From the NCBI RefSeq assembly GCF_001425025.1, contig NZ_LMDE01000014.1, forward strand, positions 62,001 through 126,000: 64,000 nt of DNA, given 5' to 3'. Position 1 is the first letter of the stretch; every line of letters starts with the position of its first letter. The notes below the pieces were generated by a model that saw only the letters and a list, made by a program, of their open reading frames with translations, was not told the DNA's origin and ran no database searches. Below are positions 52,556 through 62,810 of this stretch, in pieces. This stretch comes from Nocardioides sp. Root122 (GTDB taxonomy: Bacteria > Actinomycetota > Actinomycetes > Propionibacteriales > Nocardioidaceae). Made by a program: the position numbers and the translations under genes.

Positions 52556-54499
52556 GTGACGATCCTCGACTCCGCCCGCGAGGGCATGAACCCCGACATC
52601 CGCCCCCAGGACGACCTCTTCGGACACGTCAACGGACGGTGGCTGGAGGAGACCGAGATCCCGTCGGACAAGTCGAGCTGGGGTGCCTTCATCGCGCTCG
52701 CCGACGCCGCGGAGCAGCAGGTGAAGGACATCATCACCGAGCTCGCCGACCGGCCCGCCGACGAGCTGGACGCCGAGGAGCGCAAGATCGGCGACCTCTA
52801 CGCCTCGTTCATGGACACCGACACCATCGAGGCCAAGGGCCTGCGTCCGGTGAAGGGCCTGCTCGACCGGGCGCACCGGATCGCCGACCTCCAGGAGCTC
52901 GCGGCCTTCCTCGGCATGTTCGAGCGGATCGGCGGACCCGGGCTGTTCGGGTCCTACATCACCCCCGACCGCGCCGATGCCTCGCGCAACATCGTCTACC
53001 TCGCCCAGGGCGGCCTCGGCCTGCCCGACGAGTCCTACTACGACGACGAGAAGTTCGCCGAGATCCGCACCAAGTACGTCGACTACCTCACGCACCTGCT
53101 CACCCTCAGCGATCACGACGACCCGGCCGGCGCCGCGGCGGCGGTGCTCGCCTACGAGACCCGGCTCGCCCAGGGGCACTGGGAGGCCGCGGAGACCCGC
53201 GACGTCCAGAAGACGACCAACCACAAGAGCCTGCAGGAGCTGCAGGAGCTCTGCCCGGCGTTCGACTGGGTCACCTACGTCACCGCGCTGGGCGGCACCG
53301 AGGAGACCCTGCGCACCACGATCGTGATGCAGCCGGACTTCTTCTCCCACCTGTCCTCGGTGCTCGACGAGACGCCGATCGAGACGTGGCGCGACATCCT
53401 GCACGCGCGCATCGTGCGCAGCTCGGCGCCGTACCTCCCCGACGAGTTCGTCCAGGCGAACTTCGACTTCTACGGCCGCACGCTCAGCGGCACCCCCGAG
53501 CTGCGGGCGCGCTGGAAGCGCGGCGTCGACTTCGTCGAGGGCGCGATCGGCGAGGCCGTCGGCCAGGTCTACGTCTCCCGCCACTTCCCGCCGGAGTCCA
53601 AGCAGAAGATGGACGACCTGGTGGCCAACCTGGTGACGGCCTACCGCCGCTCCATCGAGGCGCTGGACTGGATGGGCGAGGACACCAAGCAGAAGGCCTA
53701 CGACAAGCTCGACCGCTTCTACCCCAAGATCGGCTACCCCGCGCAGTTCCGCGACTACAGCTCGCTGACGGTCTCGGCCGACGACCTGCTGGGCAACGTC
53801 GCGTCCGCGTCGTCCTTCGAGACCGACCGGCAGCTGGAGAAGGTCGGGCAGCCGGTCGACCGCGACGAGTGGCTGATGCTCCCGCAGACGGTCAACGCCT
53901 ACTACCACCCGGGCACCAACGAGATCTGCTTCCCGGCCGCGATCCTGCAGCCGCCGTTCTTCAGCCCCGACGCTGACGAGGCCGAGAACTACGGTGGCAT
54001 CGGCGCCGTCATCGGGCACGAGATCGGCCACGGCTTCGACGACCAGGGCGCGCAGTACGACGGCGACGGCAACCTCCACGACTGGTGGACCGCCGACGAC
54101 AAGTCGGCCTTCGAGGCCAAGTCGCAGGCGCTGATCACGCAGTACGACGCCTTCGAGCCGCGCAACCTGCCCGGCGAGCACGTCAACGGCAGCCTCACCG
54201 TCGGCGAGAACATCGGTGACCTCGGCGGCCTGACCATCGCGCACAAGGCCTACGTGATCAGCCGTGGAGGTGAGGCGACCGTCGAGGACCGTCGCGCCCT
54301 CTTCCTCAACTGGGCCCACGTGTGGCGCACCAAGCGCCGCAAGGAGCAGGAGCTCCAGTACCTCACCATCGACCCGCACAGCCCCGCCGAGTTCCGCGCC
54401 AACATCGTGCGCAACCTCGACGAGTTCCACGAGGTGTTCGAGACCCAGCCCGGTGACGGCCTGTGGCTCGAGCCGGAGGGCCGCGTCCGGATCTGGTGA
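52556..54499 (+). CDS. M13-family zinc metallopeptidase (neprilysin/PepO-like)
   Basis: A 647-residue soluble peptidase with no signal peptide. The helical N domain (DLFGHVNGRWLEETEIP) and the C domain with VNAYYHPGTNEICFPAAILQPPFF, HEIGHGFDD (zinc His pair and catalytic Glu) and ENIGDLGG (third zinc ligand Glu) are intact. It ends in VRIW, near the usual CRVW end of the family. It probably cleaves short peptides in the cytoplasm. GTG 52556 fits the leaderless -10 box. Confidence 0.95.
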   Translation: MTILDSAREGMNPDIRPQDDLFGHVNGRWLEETEIPSDKSSWGAFIALADAAEQQVKDIITELADRPADELDAEERKIGDLYASFMDTDTIEAKGLRPVKGLLDRAHRIADLQELAAFLGMFERIGGPGLFGSYITPDRADASRNIVYLAQGGLGLPDESYYDDEKFAEIRTKYVDYLTHLLTLSDHDDPAGAAAAVLAYETRLAQGHWEAAETRDVQKTTNHKSLQELQELCPAFDWVTYVTALGGTEETLRTTIVMQPDFFSHLSSVLDETPIETWRDILHARIVRSSAPYLPDEFVQANFDFYGRTLSGTPELRARWKRGVDFVEGAIGEAVGQVYVSRHFPPESKQKMDDLVANLVTAYRRSIEALDWMGEDTKQKAYDKLDRFYPKIGYPAQFRDYSSLTVSADDLLGNVASASSFETDRQLEKVGQPVDRDEWLMLPQTVNAYYHPGTNEICFPAAILQPPFFSPDADEAENYGGIGAVIGHEIGHGFDDQGAQYDGDGNLHDWWTADDKSAFEAKSQALITQYDAFEPRNLPGEHVNGSLTVGENIGDLGGLTIAHKAYVISRGGEATVEDRRALFLNWAHVWRTKRRKEQELQYLTIDPHSPAEFRANIVRNLDEFHEVFETQPGDGLWLEPEGRVRIW

Positions 54500-54508
54500 T
54501 GCCGTAGG

Positions 54509-54540
54509 CGGTCGAGCCGTGAAGCAGCGTATCGAGACCC
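54509..54540 (+). repeat. Related palindromic repeat (GGTCGAG ... TATCGAGACC)
   Basis: CGGTCGAGCCGTGAAGCAG then CGTATCGAGACCC. The outer arms resemble those of the TGGTCGAGGA repeat, but the right arm reads TATCGAGACC instead of GTCACGAGACC. It lies between the M13 and ComB-like genes. Confidence 0.55.
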
Positions 54541-54559
54541 GGCGCGGTTGAATGGGCCC

Positions 54560-55360
54560 GTGGCACTGCCCGGGCACGACCAGTCGACCTACCGGCTCCG
54601 CGTGGAATGGGGCCCGACGGGCGCCGAGGCCGTCCCCGCGGACTACGCCGTGGTGGTCGACGTGCTGTCCTTCACCACCACGTTGAGCGTCGCGATCGAG
54701 CGTGGCATCGAGGTCTTCCCCTACCGCTGGCGCGACGCCCGCGCCGCCGAGCACGCGTTGCGCCACGGCGCCACCCTGGCGGTGGGCCGCTTCGAGGCCC
54801 TGTCGCGTCCCGGCGCCCGCCACGTCTCGCTGTCGCCCGCGAGCCTGTCGGAGGTGGAGGGCGTCGAGCGCCTGGTGCTGACCTCGCCCAACGGCTCGAC
54901 CATCGCCTTCGCGCTCGCCGAGTCCGGAGCCCAGGTCGTGGGCGCGTGCCTGCGCAACGCGGCCGCGGTCGCCCGCTGGCTCGCGCCGAAGATGGTCGCC
55001 GGCGCCAGCGTGGTCGTCGTACCGGCGGGTGAGCGGTGGTACGACGACACCCTCCGCCCGGCGGTCGAGGACCTGTGGGGTGCGGGAGCGGTGCTCGCCG
55101 GCCTCGCCGAGGCCGGGGACCCGGCCGTGAGCCCCGAGGTGCGGATGGCGATCGCCGCGTGGCAGGCCGCCACCCTGCCGACGGACCTGCTGTCCTGCGC
55201 GAGCGGGCGCGAGCTCGTCGAGGCCGGCTTCGTCGCCGACGTGGAGATCGCGGCCCGGCAGGACGTCAGCGAGGTCGTGCCGCTGCTCGTGGGGGAGTCC
55301 TTCCGTGACGCCGCCGACCTCGGGCCGCCCGGGCCCCGGCTGCGCCGCGTCGGTCCCTGA
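54560..55360 (+). CDS. 2-phosphosulfolactate phosphatase (ComB) family protein
   Basis: A 266-residue protein with YAVVVDVLSFTTTLSVAIERG near residue 30, VLTSPNGSTIAFAL near 107 and VVPAGERWYDDTLRPAVEDLWGAGAVL near 155. These are the blocks of ComB, which removes phosphate from 2-phosphosulfolactate in coenzyme M synthesis. Many bacteria with ComB do not make coenzyme M, so the substrate here is open. GTG 54560 was chosen over TTG 54548 because TTGAAT lies 6 nt before it. Confidence 0.85.
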   Translation: MALPGHDQSTYRLRVEWGPTGAEAVPADYAVVVDVLSFTTTLSVAIERGIEVFPYRWRDARAAEHALRHGATLAVGRFEALSRPGARHVSLSPASLSEVEGVERLVLTSPNGSTIAFALAESGAQVVGACLRNAAAVARWLAPKMVAGASVVVVPAGERWYDDTLRPAVEDLWGAGAVLAGLAEAGDPAVSPEVRMAIAAWQAATLPTDLLSCASGRELVEAGFVADVEIAARQDVSEVVPLLVGESFRDAADLGPPGPRLRRVGP

Positions 55361-55462
55361 GGCAAAACCTGACCGTTCGGTCTGGTCGCGGACGCCTGCC
55401 GGTCCCTAGTGTGTGATCGCGGTCACACTCGGGTGGCCCGACGTCTCGGAGGTCATTCGACG

Positions 55463-56473
55463 ATGAAGCGCACGTCTGCACGCCTGGCGGTCCTCGGGTC
55501 CGCCCTGGTGGGCCTGCTCGGCCCCCTGCTCCTCCAGCCGGCCCAGGCGGCCGCGCCGGTCTACGTCGCCCTGGGCGACTCCTACGCGTCCGGCACGGGC
55601 ACGCGCTCCTACCTCAGCGACGGCACCAGCTGCCAGCGCTCCACCAAGGCCTATCCCAGCCTGATCGCCGCCGCCCGCGGCTACGCCCTCAACTTCCGGG
55701 CGTGCTCGGGTGCGCGGATCGGCGACGTCACCTCCACCCAGCTGAGCGCCCTGACCACGGCCACGAACTACGTCACGATCTCCGTCGGCGGCAACGACGC
55801 GGGCTTCGCCGACGTGCTCACCGAGTGCGCCCTGCCGGGCTGGGCGAGCAACTGCAACGGCAAGATCAACACCGCTCAGGCCTACATCACCACCACGCTC
55901 CCGTCCGCGCTGGCGACGCTCTACGCAGACATCCGCAGCCGCGCGCCCTACGCCAAGGTCGTGGTCGTCGGCTACCCGCGCATCTTCAACGGCGAGGACT
56001 GCAACGCCCTCACCTGGTTCTCCCCCACCGAGGAGGCCCGGCTCAACCAGACCGCCGACCTGATCAACGCGCGCACCGCAACGGCGGCGGCCGCCGCCGG
56101 GTTCAGCTTCGCCGACCCGACGAGCGCCTTCGTCGGCCACGCGGTGTGCGACGACCCGGAGTACCTCAACGGCCTGTCCTACCCGATCTCCGAGAGCTAC
56201 CACCCCAACGTGGCGGGCCACGCAAGCGGCTACACCCCGGTCGTGAGCACCACGGTCGGCGGCGCCTTCGCGGTGACCGCCAAGGTGCGCGCCGACGCTG
56301 CCGCCTCAGCCCGCAGCCAGGCGGCCCTCCAGCGGCAGTACGCCGCCGCTGACCGCAGCATCACCCCGGAGTCCTTCGTCGCCCCCGACCTCACCACCCG
56401 CGAGGTCCGCCTGGCCGCTCGCCGGGCCGGGATCGACCTGGAGAAGTTCATCGCCCGCAGCCGCCAGCGCTGA
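55463..56473 (+). CDS. Secreted SGNH-family esterase / lipase
   Basis: A 336-residue protein with a signal peptide (RLAVLGSALVGLLGPLLLQPAQAAA) and a SGNH hydrolase domain: YVALGDSYASGTG (Ser nucleophile, block I), SVGGNDAGFADV (Asn, block III) and SYHPNVAGHASGY (Asp/His-type block V). It resembles Streptomyces secreted lipases/esterases. Cys pairs (for example CQRS, CSGA, CALPGWASNC, CDD) suggest disulfides. A ~70-residue Ala/Arg-rich tail is added. ATG 55463 has GGAGG 9 bases upstream. Confidence 0.91.
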   Translation: MKRTSARLAVLGSALVGLLGPLLLQPAQAAAPVYVALGDSYASGTGTRSYLSDGTSCQRSTKAYPSLIAAARGYALNFRACSGARIGDVTSTQLSALTTATNYVTISVGGNDAGFADVLTECALPGWASNCNGKINTAQAYITTTLPSALATLYADIRSRAPYAKVVVVGYPRIFNGEDCNALTWFSPTEEARLNQTADLINARTATAAAAAGFSFADPTSAFVGHAVCDDPEYLNGLSYPISESYHPNVAGHASGYTPVVSTTVGGAFAVTAKVRADAAASARSQAALQRQYAAADRSITPESFVAPDLTTREVRLAARRAGIDLEKFIARSRQR

Positions 56474-56491
56474 ACCCGCCCCGCGCCCCGC

Positions 56492-56576
56492 TGGTCGAGG
56501 AAGGACACGTCTTCCGCTGGTCGAGGAAGGACGAAGTCCTGTCACGAGACCCGGTCACCCGGCCGGGCCTCGTGAC
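56492..56576 (+). repeat. Compound TGGTCGAGGA palindromic repeat (1.5 copies plus inverted arm)
   Basis: A half copy (56492-56517) is followed by a fuller one at 56518-56552 with inner hairpin AGGAC-GAA-GTCCT and end GTCACGAGACCC. An extra CTCGTGAC (56569-56576) pairs with GTCACGAG (56541-56548). It fills the gap between the SGNH gene and the anti-sigma-like gene. Confidence 0.75.
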
Positions 56577-56608
56577 AACCTTTCGTCGTGCCGGACCGTC
56601 GAGGGGAC

Positions 56609-57544
56609 ATGAGTGAGAGCGACCTGCTGACCCGGCTCGACGACGAGCTCGCCCACCTGCCGAGCGTCGCGGCGTCGTCGTACCTCCTGGAGGGGCGGCG
56701 CGCGCGCCGCCGACGCCGGGCGACCGCCGCCGTCGTCGCTGCGGCGGCCGCAGCTGCCGTGGCCGTGGGCGCGCTGCAGGTCCTCGCCCCGGGCGGCAGC
56801 GACCAGTCACGGATCGCCGAGGACCCGACCCGCACCAGCGAGGCGCAGGTCGACCTGTCCACCGACCCCGACTTCGTCGCGCCCGAGCCCAACAACCCGC
56901 TCGAGGCGCAGGACGGCCTCGACGGCGTCGACTGGTTCACCACCACCGACATCCCGTCGTGGGCCGAGGAGCACGGCAACCACGGCCCCGTGGCACTCGC
57001 GCCGGACGGCCGGCTCTGGGTCGCGCCCGACGCCACCGTCCGCCGGATCGTGGTCGACCCGTTCACCTACGGCAAGGCCGGCGACACCACCTCGTACGCC
57101 GTCGAGGCGGTGTGCCCGTGCGCCCCGGAGGACATGACCGACGACGTCGTCTGGGTGTGGCTGTCGTCGGACGGCGCCGGGTTGATGGACGTCCCGGGCT
57201 GGACCACCGACGACTTCGAGCTGTGGGTCGACGCCGCGACCGCCCACGAGCAGGGGCGGCCCTCCCTCGCCGAGCGGTTCGCGCACTTCGCCGGACCGGG
57301 GTCCGGCCGGATGGTCGCGGGAGCGCCGGAGGTGACGCTGGTCGACCAGGTGGCCGACCCCGACCTCGGCTCCGGGCGCGTGACGCACACCCGCGCGGGC
57401 GCGGCCGAGGTGGAGTACGCCGGGCAGACGTTCTACGTCGTCGGCGTCGATCCCGAGGAGGGTGCGCCCTGGTACCGGTTCTGGCCGGGCGACACGCAGC
57501 CCGACTTCACGTCGTTCCTGACGATGCTGCGGGGCAACTGGTGA
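56609..57544 (+). CDS. Membrane protein paired with a sigma factor, probable anti-sigma factor
   Basis: A 311-residue protein from ATG 56609. A ~35-residue cytoplasmic N-terminus is followed by RRARRRRR, one TM (about 40-60), and a ~240-residue extracytoplasmic domain rich in Asp, Trp and Pro that contains CPC. It overlaps the following sigma-factor gene by 4 bases (GTGA). The topology fits an anti-sigma factor, but the N-terminus lacks a clear zinc-binding (ZAS) motif. Gene order here is anti-sigma first, the reverse of most pairs. Confidence 0.65.
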   Translation: MSESDLLTRLDDELAHLPSVAASSYLLEGRRARRRRRATAAVVAAAAAAAVAVGALQVLAPGGSDQSRIAEDPTRTSEAQVDLSTDPDFVAPEPNNPLEAQDGLDGVDWFTTTDIPSWAEEHGNHGPVALAPDGRLWVAPDATVRRIVVDPFTYGKAGDTTSYAVEAVCPCAPEDMTDDVVWVWLSSDGAGLMDVPGWTTDDFELWVDAATAHEQGRPSLAERFAHFAGPGSGRMVAGAPEVTLVDQVADPDLGSGRVTHTRAGAAEVEYAGQTFYVVGVDPEEGAPWYRFWPGDTQPDFTSFLTMLRGNW

Positions 57545-58041
57545 GCGCCGCGGACGAGGGCTACGTCGAGTTCGTCGAGGCCCGCCAGGCGACGCTGCGT
57601 CGCATCGCCTACGCCGTGTGCCGCGACGACGCCCGTGCCGAGGACGTGCTGCAGGAGGCGCTGGTCAAGCTCTACCTCGCCTGGACCCGGGTGCAGGGCA
57701 CCGGCCGTGAGGAGGCCTACGCACGGCGGATCATCGTCAACGCCGACCTCGACCAGCGCCGCCGGCCGTGGCACCGGCGCCGGTCCGGGGTGCCGATCGA
57801 GCTGCTCGACGAGCCGGCGCGCGCGGGCGCGAGCACGGAGGACCGGATGCAGCTGCTCGCCGAGGTCCGTGCCCTGCCGCCGATGCAGCGACGCACCGTG
57901 GTGCTGCGCTACTGGCTCGGCATGTCCGTCGAGGAGACCGCCGCCGAGCTGTCGATCAGCACCGGCACGGTGAAGAGCCACGCCTCGCGCGGCCTCGCCG
58001 CGCTCCGGGAGCGGCTGGGGGAGTCCGTCGACGCCGGCTGA
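57541..58041 (+). CDS. SigE-family (ECF) RNA polymerase sigma factor
   Basis: A 166-residue sigma-70 family protein with region 2 (EFVEARQATLRRIAYAVCRDDARAEDVLQEALVKLYLAW) and region 4 (PPMQRRTVVLRYWLGMSVEETAAELSISTGTVKSHASRGLAALRERL). The short form and sequence fit the actinobacterial 'SigE family' of SCO-type ECF factors. GTG 57541 overlaps the upstream membrane protein, suggesting sequestration at the membrane. Confidence 0.93.
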   Translation: MSAADEGYVEFVEARQATLRRIAYAVCRDDARAEDVLQEALVKLYLAWTRVQGTGREEAYARRIIVNADLDQRRRPWHRRRSGVPIELLDEPARAGASTEDRMQLLAEVRALPPMQRRTVVLRYWLGMSVEETAAELSISTGTVKSHASRGLAALRERLGESVDAG

Positions 58042-58124
58042 GCGTCCGTCAGATCCCGACCCCCGACCGGGCTCCTGTGGACGGCCGGGCGCACATCGTC
58101 GGCGGCGGTTGGTAGACAGGTGCC

Positions 58125-60326
<2,202 letters not shown>

Positions 60327-60364
60327 GCCTGCCGGCGGGCCGGGCTGCCCTCCCCCACCGCCCG

Positions 60365-60414
60365 GATCCGTCATCCCAACCCGAACGCATGGGTGCGGGA
60401 ACGGATGACGGATC
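60365..60414. terminator. Inverted repeat between convergent recQ and ECF sigma genes
   Basis: GATCCGTCATCC (60365-60376) and GGATGACGGATC (60403-60414) are perfect 12-bp arms. It can act as a terminator for both genes; there is no T tract. Confidence 0.6.
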
Positions 60415-60437
60415 GCCGCGCTCCGGGAGGGGAGATC

Positions 60438-61655
60438 TCAGGAGCCGTCGTCCAACGGTCGGGAGTGCAGCCGACGGGTGAGCAGCCGCCGCTCGGCGTC
60501 GTTGGCGGTCAGCTCGAGCGCCCGCCGGTTGGCGGCCGCGGCCTCGTCGTCGCGGCCCACCGCGGCGAGCAGCTGTGCGCGGGTGGCGTGGAAGAGGTGG
60601 TAGCCCGCGAGCGGCGCGGCCAACGACTCGAGCCGTCGCAGCGCGTCCTCCGGCCCGGCGACCTGCGCGTGGGCGACGAGCTGGTTCAGCCGTACGACCG
60701 GCGAGGCGTCGTACCTCGCCAGCTCGTCGTAGAGCAGGGAGATCTGGAGCCAGTCGGTCTCGGCCCAGCTCGCGCCCGTGGCGTGCACGGCGGCGATGGC
60801 GGCCTGCAGCTGGTAGGCCCCGGGCCGGCGCAGCGACGCGGCCCGCTCGATCATCCGCTCGCCCTCGGCGATCGCCTCGTGGTCCCAGAGGCTGCGGTCC
60901 TGGTCGCGCAGCAGCACCAGCTCGCCGTCGGCGAAGCGCGAGCGGCTGCGGGCGTGCTGGATGGTCAGCAGCGCGGCCAGGCCCCACGCCTCCGCCTGGT
61001 CCGGCAGCGACGTGGCGACGACCCCGGCCAGCCACACCGCGTCGGCGGCCAGGTCACGGTCCTGGGTGGGACCGGTCGAGGACACGAACCCCTCGTTGAA
61101 CATCACGTAGACGACCGCGAGCACGTCGGACAGCCGCTCGGCGCGCTGCGACTCCGGCGGCACGGTGAGCGTGATGCCGGCCGAGACGATCTTGCGCTTG
61201 GCGCGTACGACGCGCTGCGCCAGCGTCGTCTCGTTCACCAGGAACGCCCGGGCGATCTGCGGCGTGGTGAGCCCGACGACCGCGCGGAGCGTCAGCGCGA
61301 GCCGGGCCTCGGGCGCGAGGGCGGGGTGGCAGCAGGCGAAGAGGAGGGCCAGCCGGTCGTCGGTGTCCTCACCGGACCCGTGGTCCGTGGGTGGGTCGGC
61401 GCGCGCGGCGAGGGCGCGCTGCCGGTCGCGCAGCCGCAGCGCGTCCATCGCGTTGCGGGTGGCCGCGACCTGCAGCCACGCACCCGCGCGATCCGGCGGC
61501 CCGCTGCGCCGCCACGACGTCAGTGCCTCGACCACTGCGCCCTGGACGGCCTCCTCGGCCACGTCGAAGTCCCCGAAGCGCCGCGAGAGCCGGGCGACGA
61601 GCGGCCCGGCCTCCTCGCGCAGGGTCCGCGCGAGGAGGTCGTCCGTGGTGGTCAT
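60438..61655 (-). CDS. ECF42-type sigma factor with C-terminal TPR-like domain (DUF6596)
   Basis: A 405-residue protein. Region 2 is compact (AGPLVARLSRRFGDFDVAEEAVQGAVVEAL). Region 4 is LFACCHPALAPEARLALTLRAVVGLTTPQIARAFLVNETTLAQRVVRAKRKI. The ~230-residue C-terminal helical domain (YVMFNEGFVSS ... GYHLFHATRAQLLAAVGRDDEAAAANRRALEL) marks ECF42. No anti-sigma is needed in this group; a DGPF protein is usually encoded next, as here. Confidence 0.93.
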   Translation of the reverse strand: MTTTDDLLARTLREEAGPLVARLSRRFGDFDVAEEAVQGAVVEALTSWRRSGPPDRAGAWLQVAATRNAMDALRLRDRQRALAARADPPTDHGSGEDTDDRLALLFACCHPALAPEARLALTLRAVVGLTTPQIARAFLVNETTLAQRVVRAKRKIVSAGITLTVPPESQRAERLSDVLAVVYVMFNEGFVSSTGPTQDRDLAADAVWLAGVVATSLPDQAEAWGLAALLTIQHARSRSRFADGELVLLRDQDRSLWDHEAIAEGERMIERAASLRRPGAYQLQAAIAAVHATGASWAETDWLQISLLYDELARYDASPVVRLNQLVAHAQVAGPEDALRRLESLAAPLAGYHLFHATRAQLLAAVGRDDEAAAANRRALELTANDAERRLLTRRLHSRPLDDGS

Positions 61656-61677
61656 CGACGTGTCGTGGCTCGCGCCG

Positions 61678-62043
61678 TCACTCGAACTGCGAGTAGTCCT
61701 CGACCATCGGACGGATCTCGACGGCCACGCCCGGCAGGTCGAGCATCGGCCAGGTCTTCACCACGGCGATGGCGGCGTCCATGTCGGACACGTCGATGAC
61801 GCTGAAGCCGCCGATCACCTCCTTGGCCTCGTTGAACGGCCCGTCGACGACGACCGCGCCGTCCGACCCGTGCCTGACGGTGGTCGCGGTCTCGACGCCG
61901 AGCAGCTCGGCGCCGGAGTCGGCCATCACGCCGGCGTTCTCGCCGAACCACTCGTAGACCCGCTTGTAGACCGCCTGCGCGGCCTCCGGGTCGGTGGAGG
62001 CGTCCAGGTCGGGGCGGGAGGTGTACATCAGGACGTACTTCAT
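61678..62043 (-). CDS. DGPF/YCII-domain protein partner of the ECF42 sigma factor
   Basis: A 121-residue protein starting MKYVLMYTSRP with VVDGPFNEAKEVIGGFSVIDV, the DGPF signature. It adopts a ferredoxin-like dimeric fold related to YCII. DGPF genes are the typical targets or partners of ECF42 factors. The stop lies 22 bases before the sigma-factor start, so the two are co-transcribed. Confidence 0.92.
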   Translation of the reverse strand: MKYVLMYTSRPDLDASTDPEAAQAVYKRVYEWFGENAGVMADSGAELLGVETATTVRHGSDGAVVVDGPFNEAKEVIGGFSVIDVSDMDAAIAVVKTWPMLDLPGVAVEIRPMVEDYSQFE

Positions 62044-62182
62044 GGCGGTGCCTCTCGTGCTGGGCCCCGTGGTCCGGGGCCGCTCATCACCTCGTCGCCG
62101 CCCGCTGCCGGAAATCGACAGCCCGCGGAGAACTTCCCGACATCATCGCGCGAACGGCGCGCGGACGGGACCCACCCGGTCG

Positions 62183-62722
62183 TCAGCGGGCGGACCGGAC
62201 CGCCTCCTCGAAGTAGTCGCGCTCGAGCTCACCCCGGAGCAGCTCCGGCCGGTCGGCGACCTCCGCCTCGAGGCGCCGCAGGAGGGGCTGCAGCGACTCG
62301 ACGTACAGGCGGGACACGAGGATCGAGCCGCGTCCGGTCCGCATCGGGCCCGAGAGGAAGATCTTCTCCTTGGGCATGAGGTTGCCGCCGTTGCCGGTGT
62401 AGCGCACCTTGACCTCGGTCAGGTCGTCGAAGGCGAGCTGCTGGCGCAGCTCGCCGCCCGAGACCACCGACACCGCCTCATCGGAGACGTAGGTGTGGCG
62501 GGCGGTGATGCTGCGCGCGATCAGCAGGGGGACGACGACGAACAGGAGCACCATGACCACCGTCATCGCCGAGCCGCCGGCCGCCGCCCTGCCGGACTCG
62601 CGCATCGCCTCGACGGCGGTGCTCACGACCGGCACGGCGAAGAACAGCGTCATGAGGAGCAGCACCCGTACGTAGGTGGGGCGCTGCGGCAGTTCCGTCC
62701 CGAGCTCGTCCACGTCTCGCAA
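62183..62722 (-). CDS. Two-TM membrane protein, possible PH-like domain, function unknown
   Basis: A 179-residue protein with two hydrophobic helices (about 18-38 and 50-70) and a C-terminal soluble part of beta character (RHTYVSDEAVSVVSGGELRQQLAFDDLTEVKVRY) as in bacterial PH/YdbT-like proteins. The TTG start at 62722 is uncertain; GTG at 62713 is an alternative. No catalytic motif was seen. The 139 bases up to the ECF42 partner hold no gene. Confidence 0.6.
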   Translation of the reverse strand: MRDVDELGTELPQRPTYVRVLLLMTLFFAVPVVSTAVEAMRESGRAAAGGSAMTVVMVLLFVVVPLLIARSITARHTYVSDEAVSVVSGGELRQQLAFDDLTEVKVRYTGNGGNLMPKEKIFLSGPMRTGRGSILVSRLYVESLQPLLRRLEAEVADRPELLRGELERDYFEEAVRSAR

Positions 62723-62810
62723 GCATAGGGAGTGACGACAGGAGGCGTGGACCCGTCACGCCGTCCACGGCCCCGCCCTCGAGGTGATCTCGGCGTGCGG
62801 ACGGGCCGGG

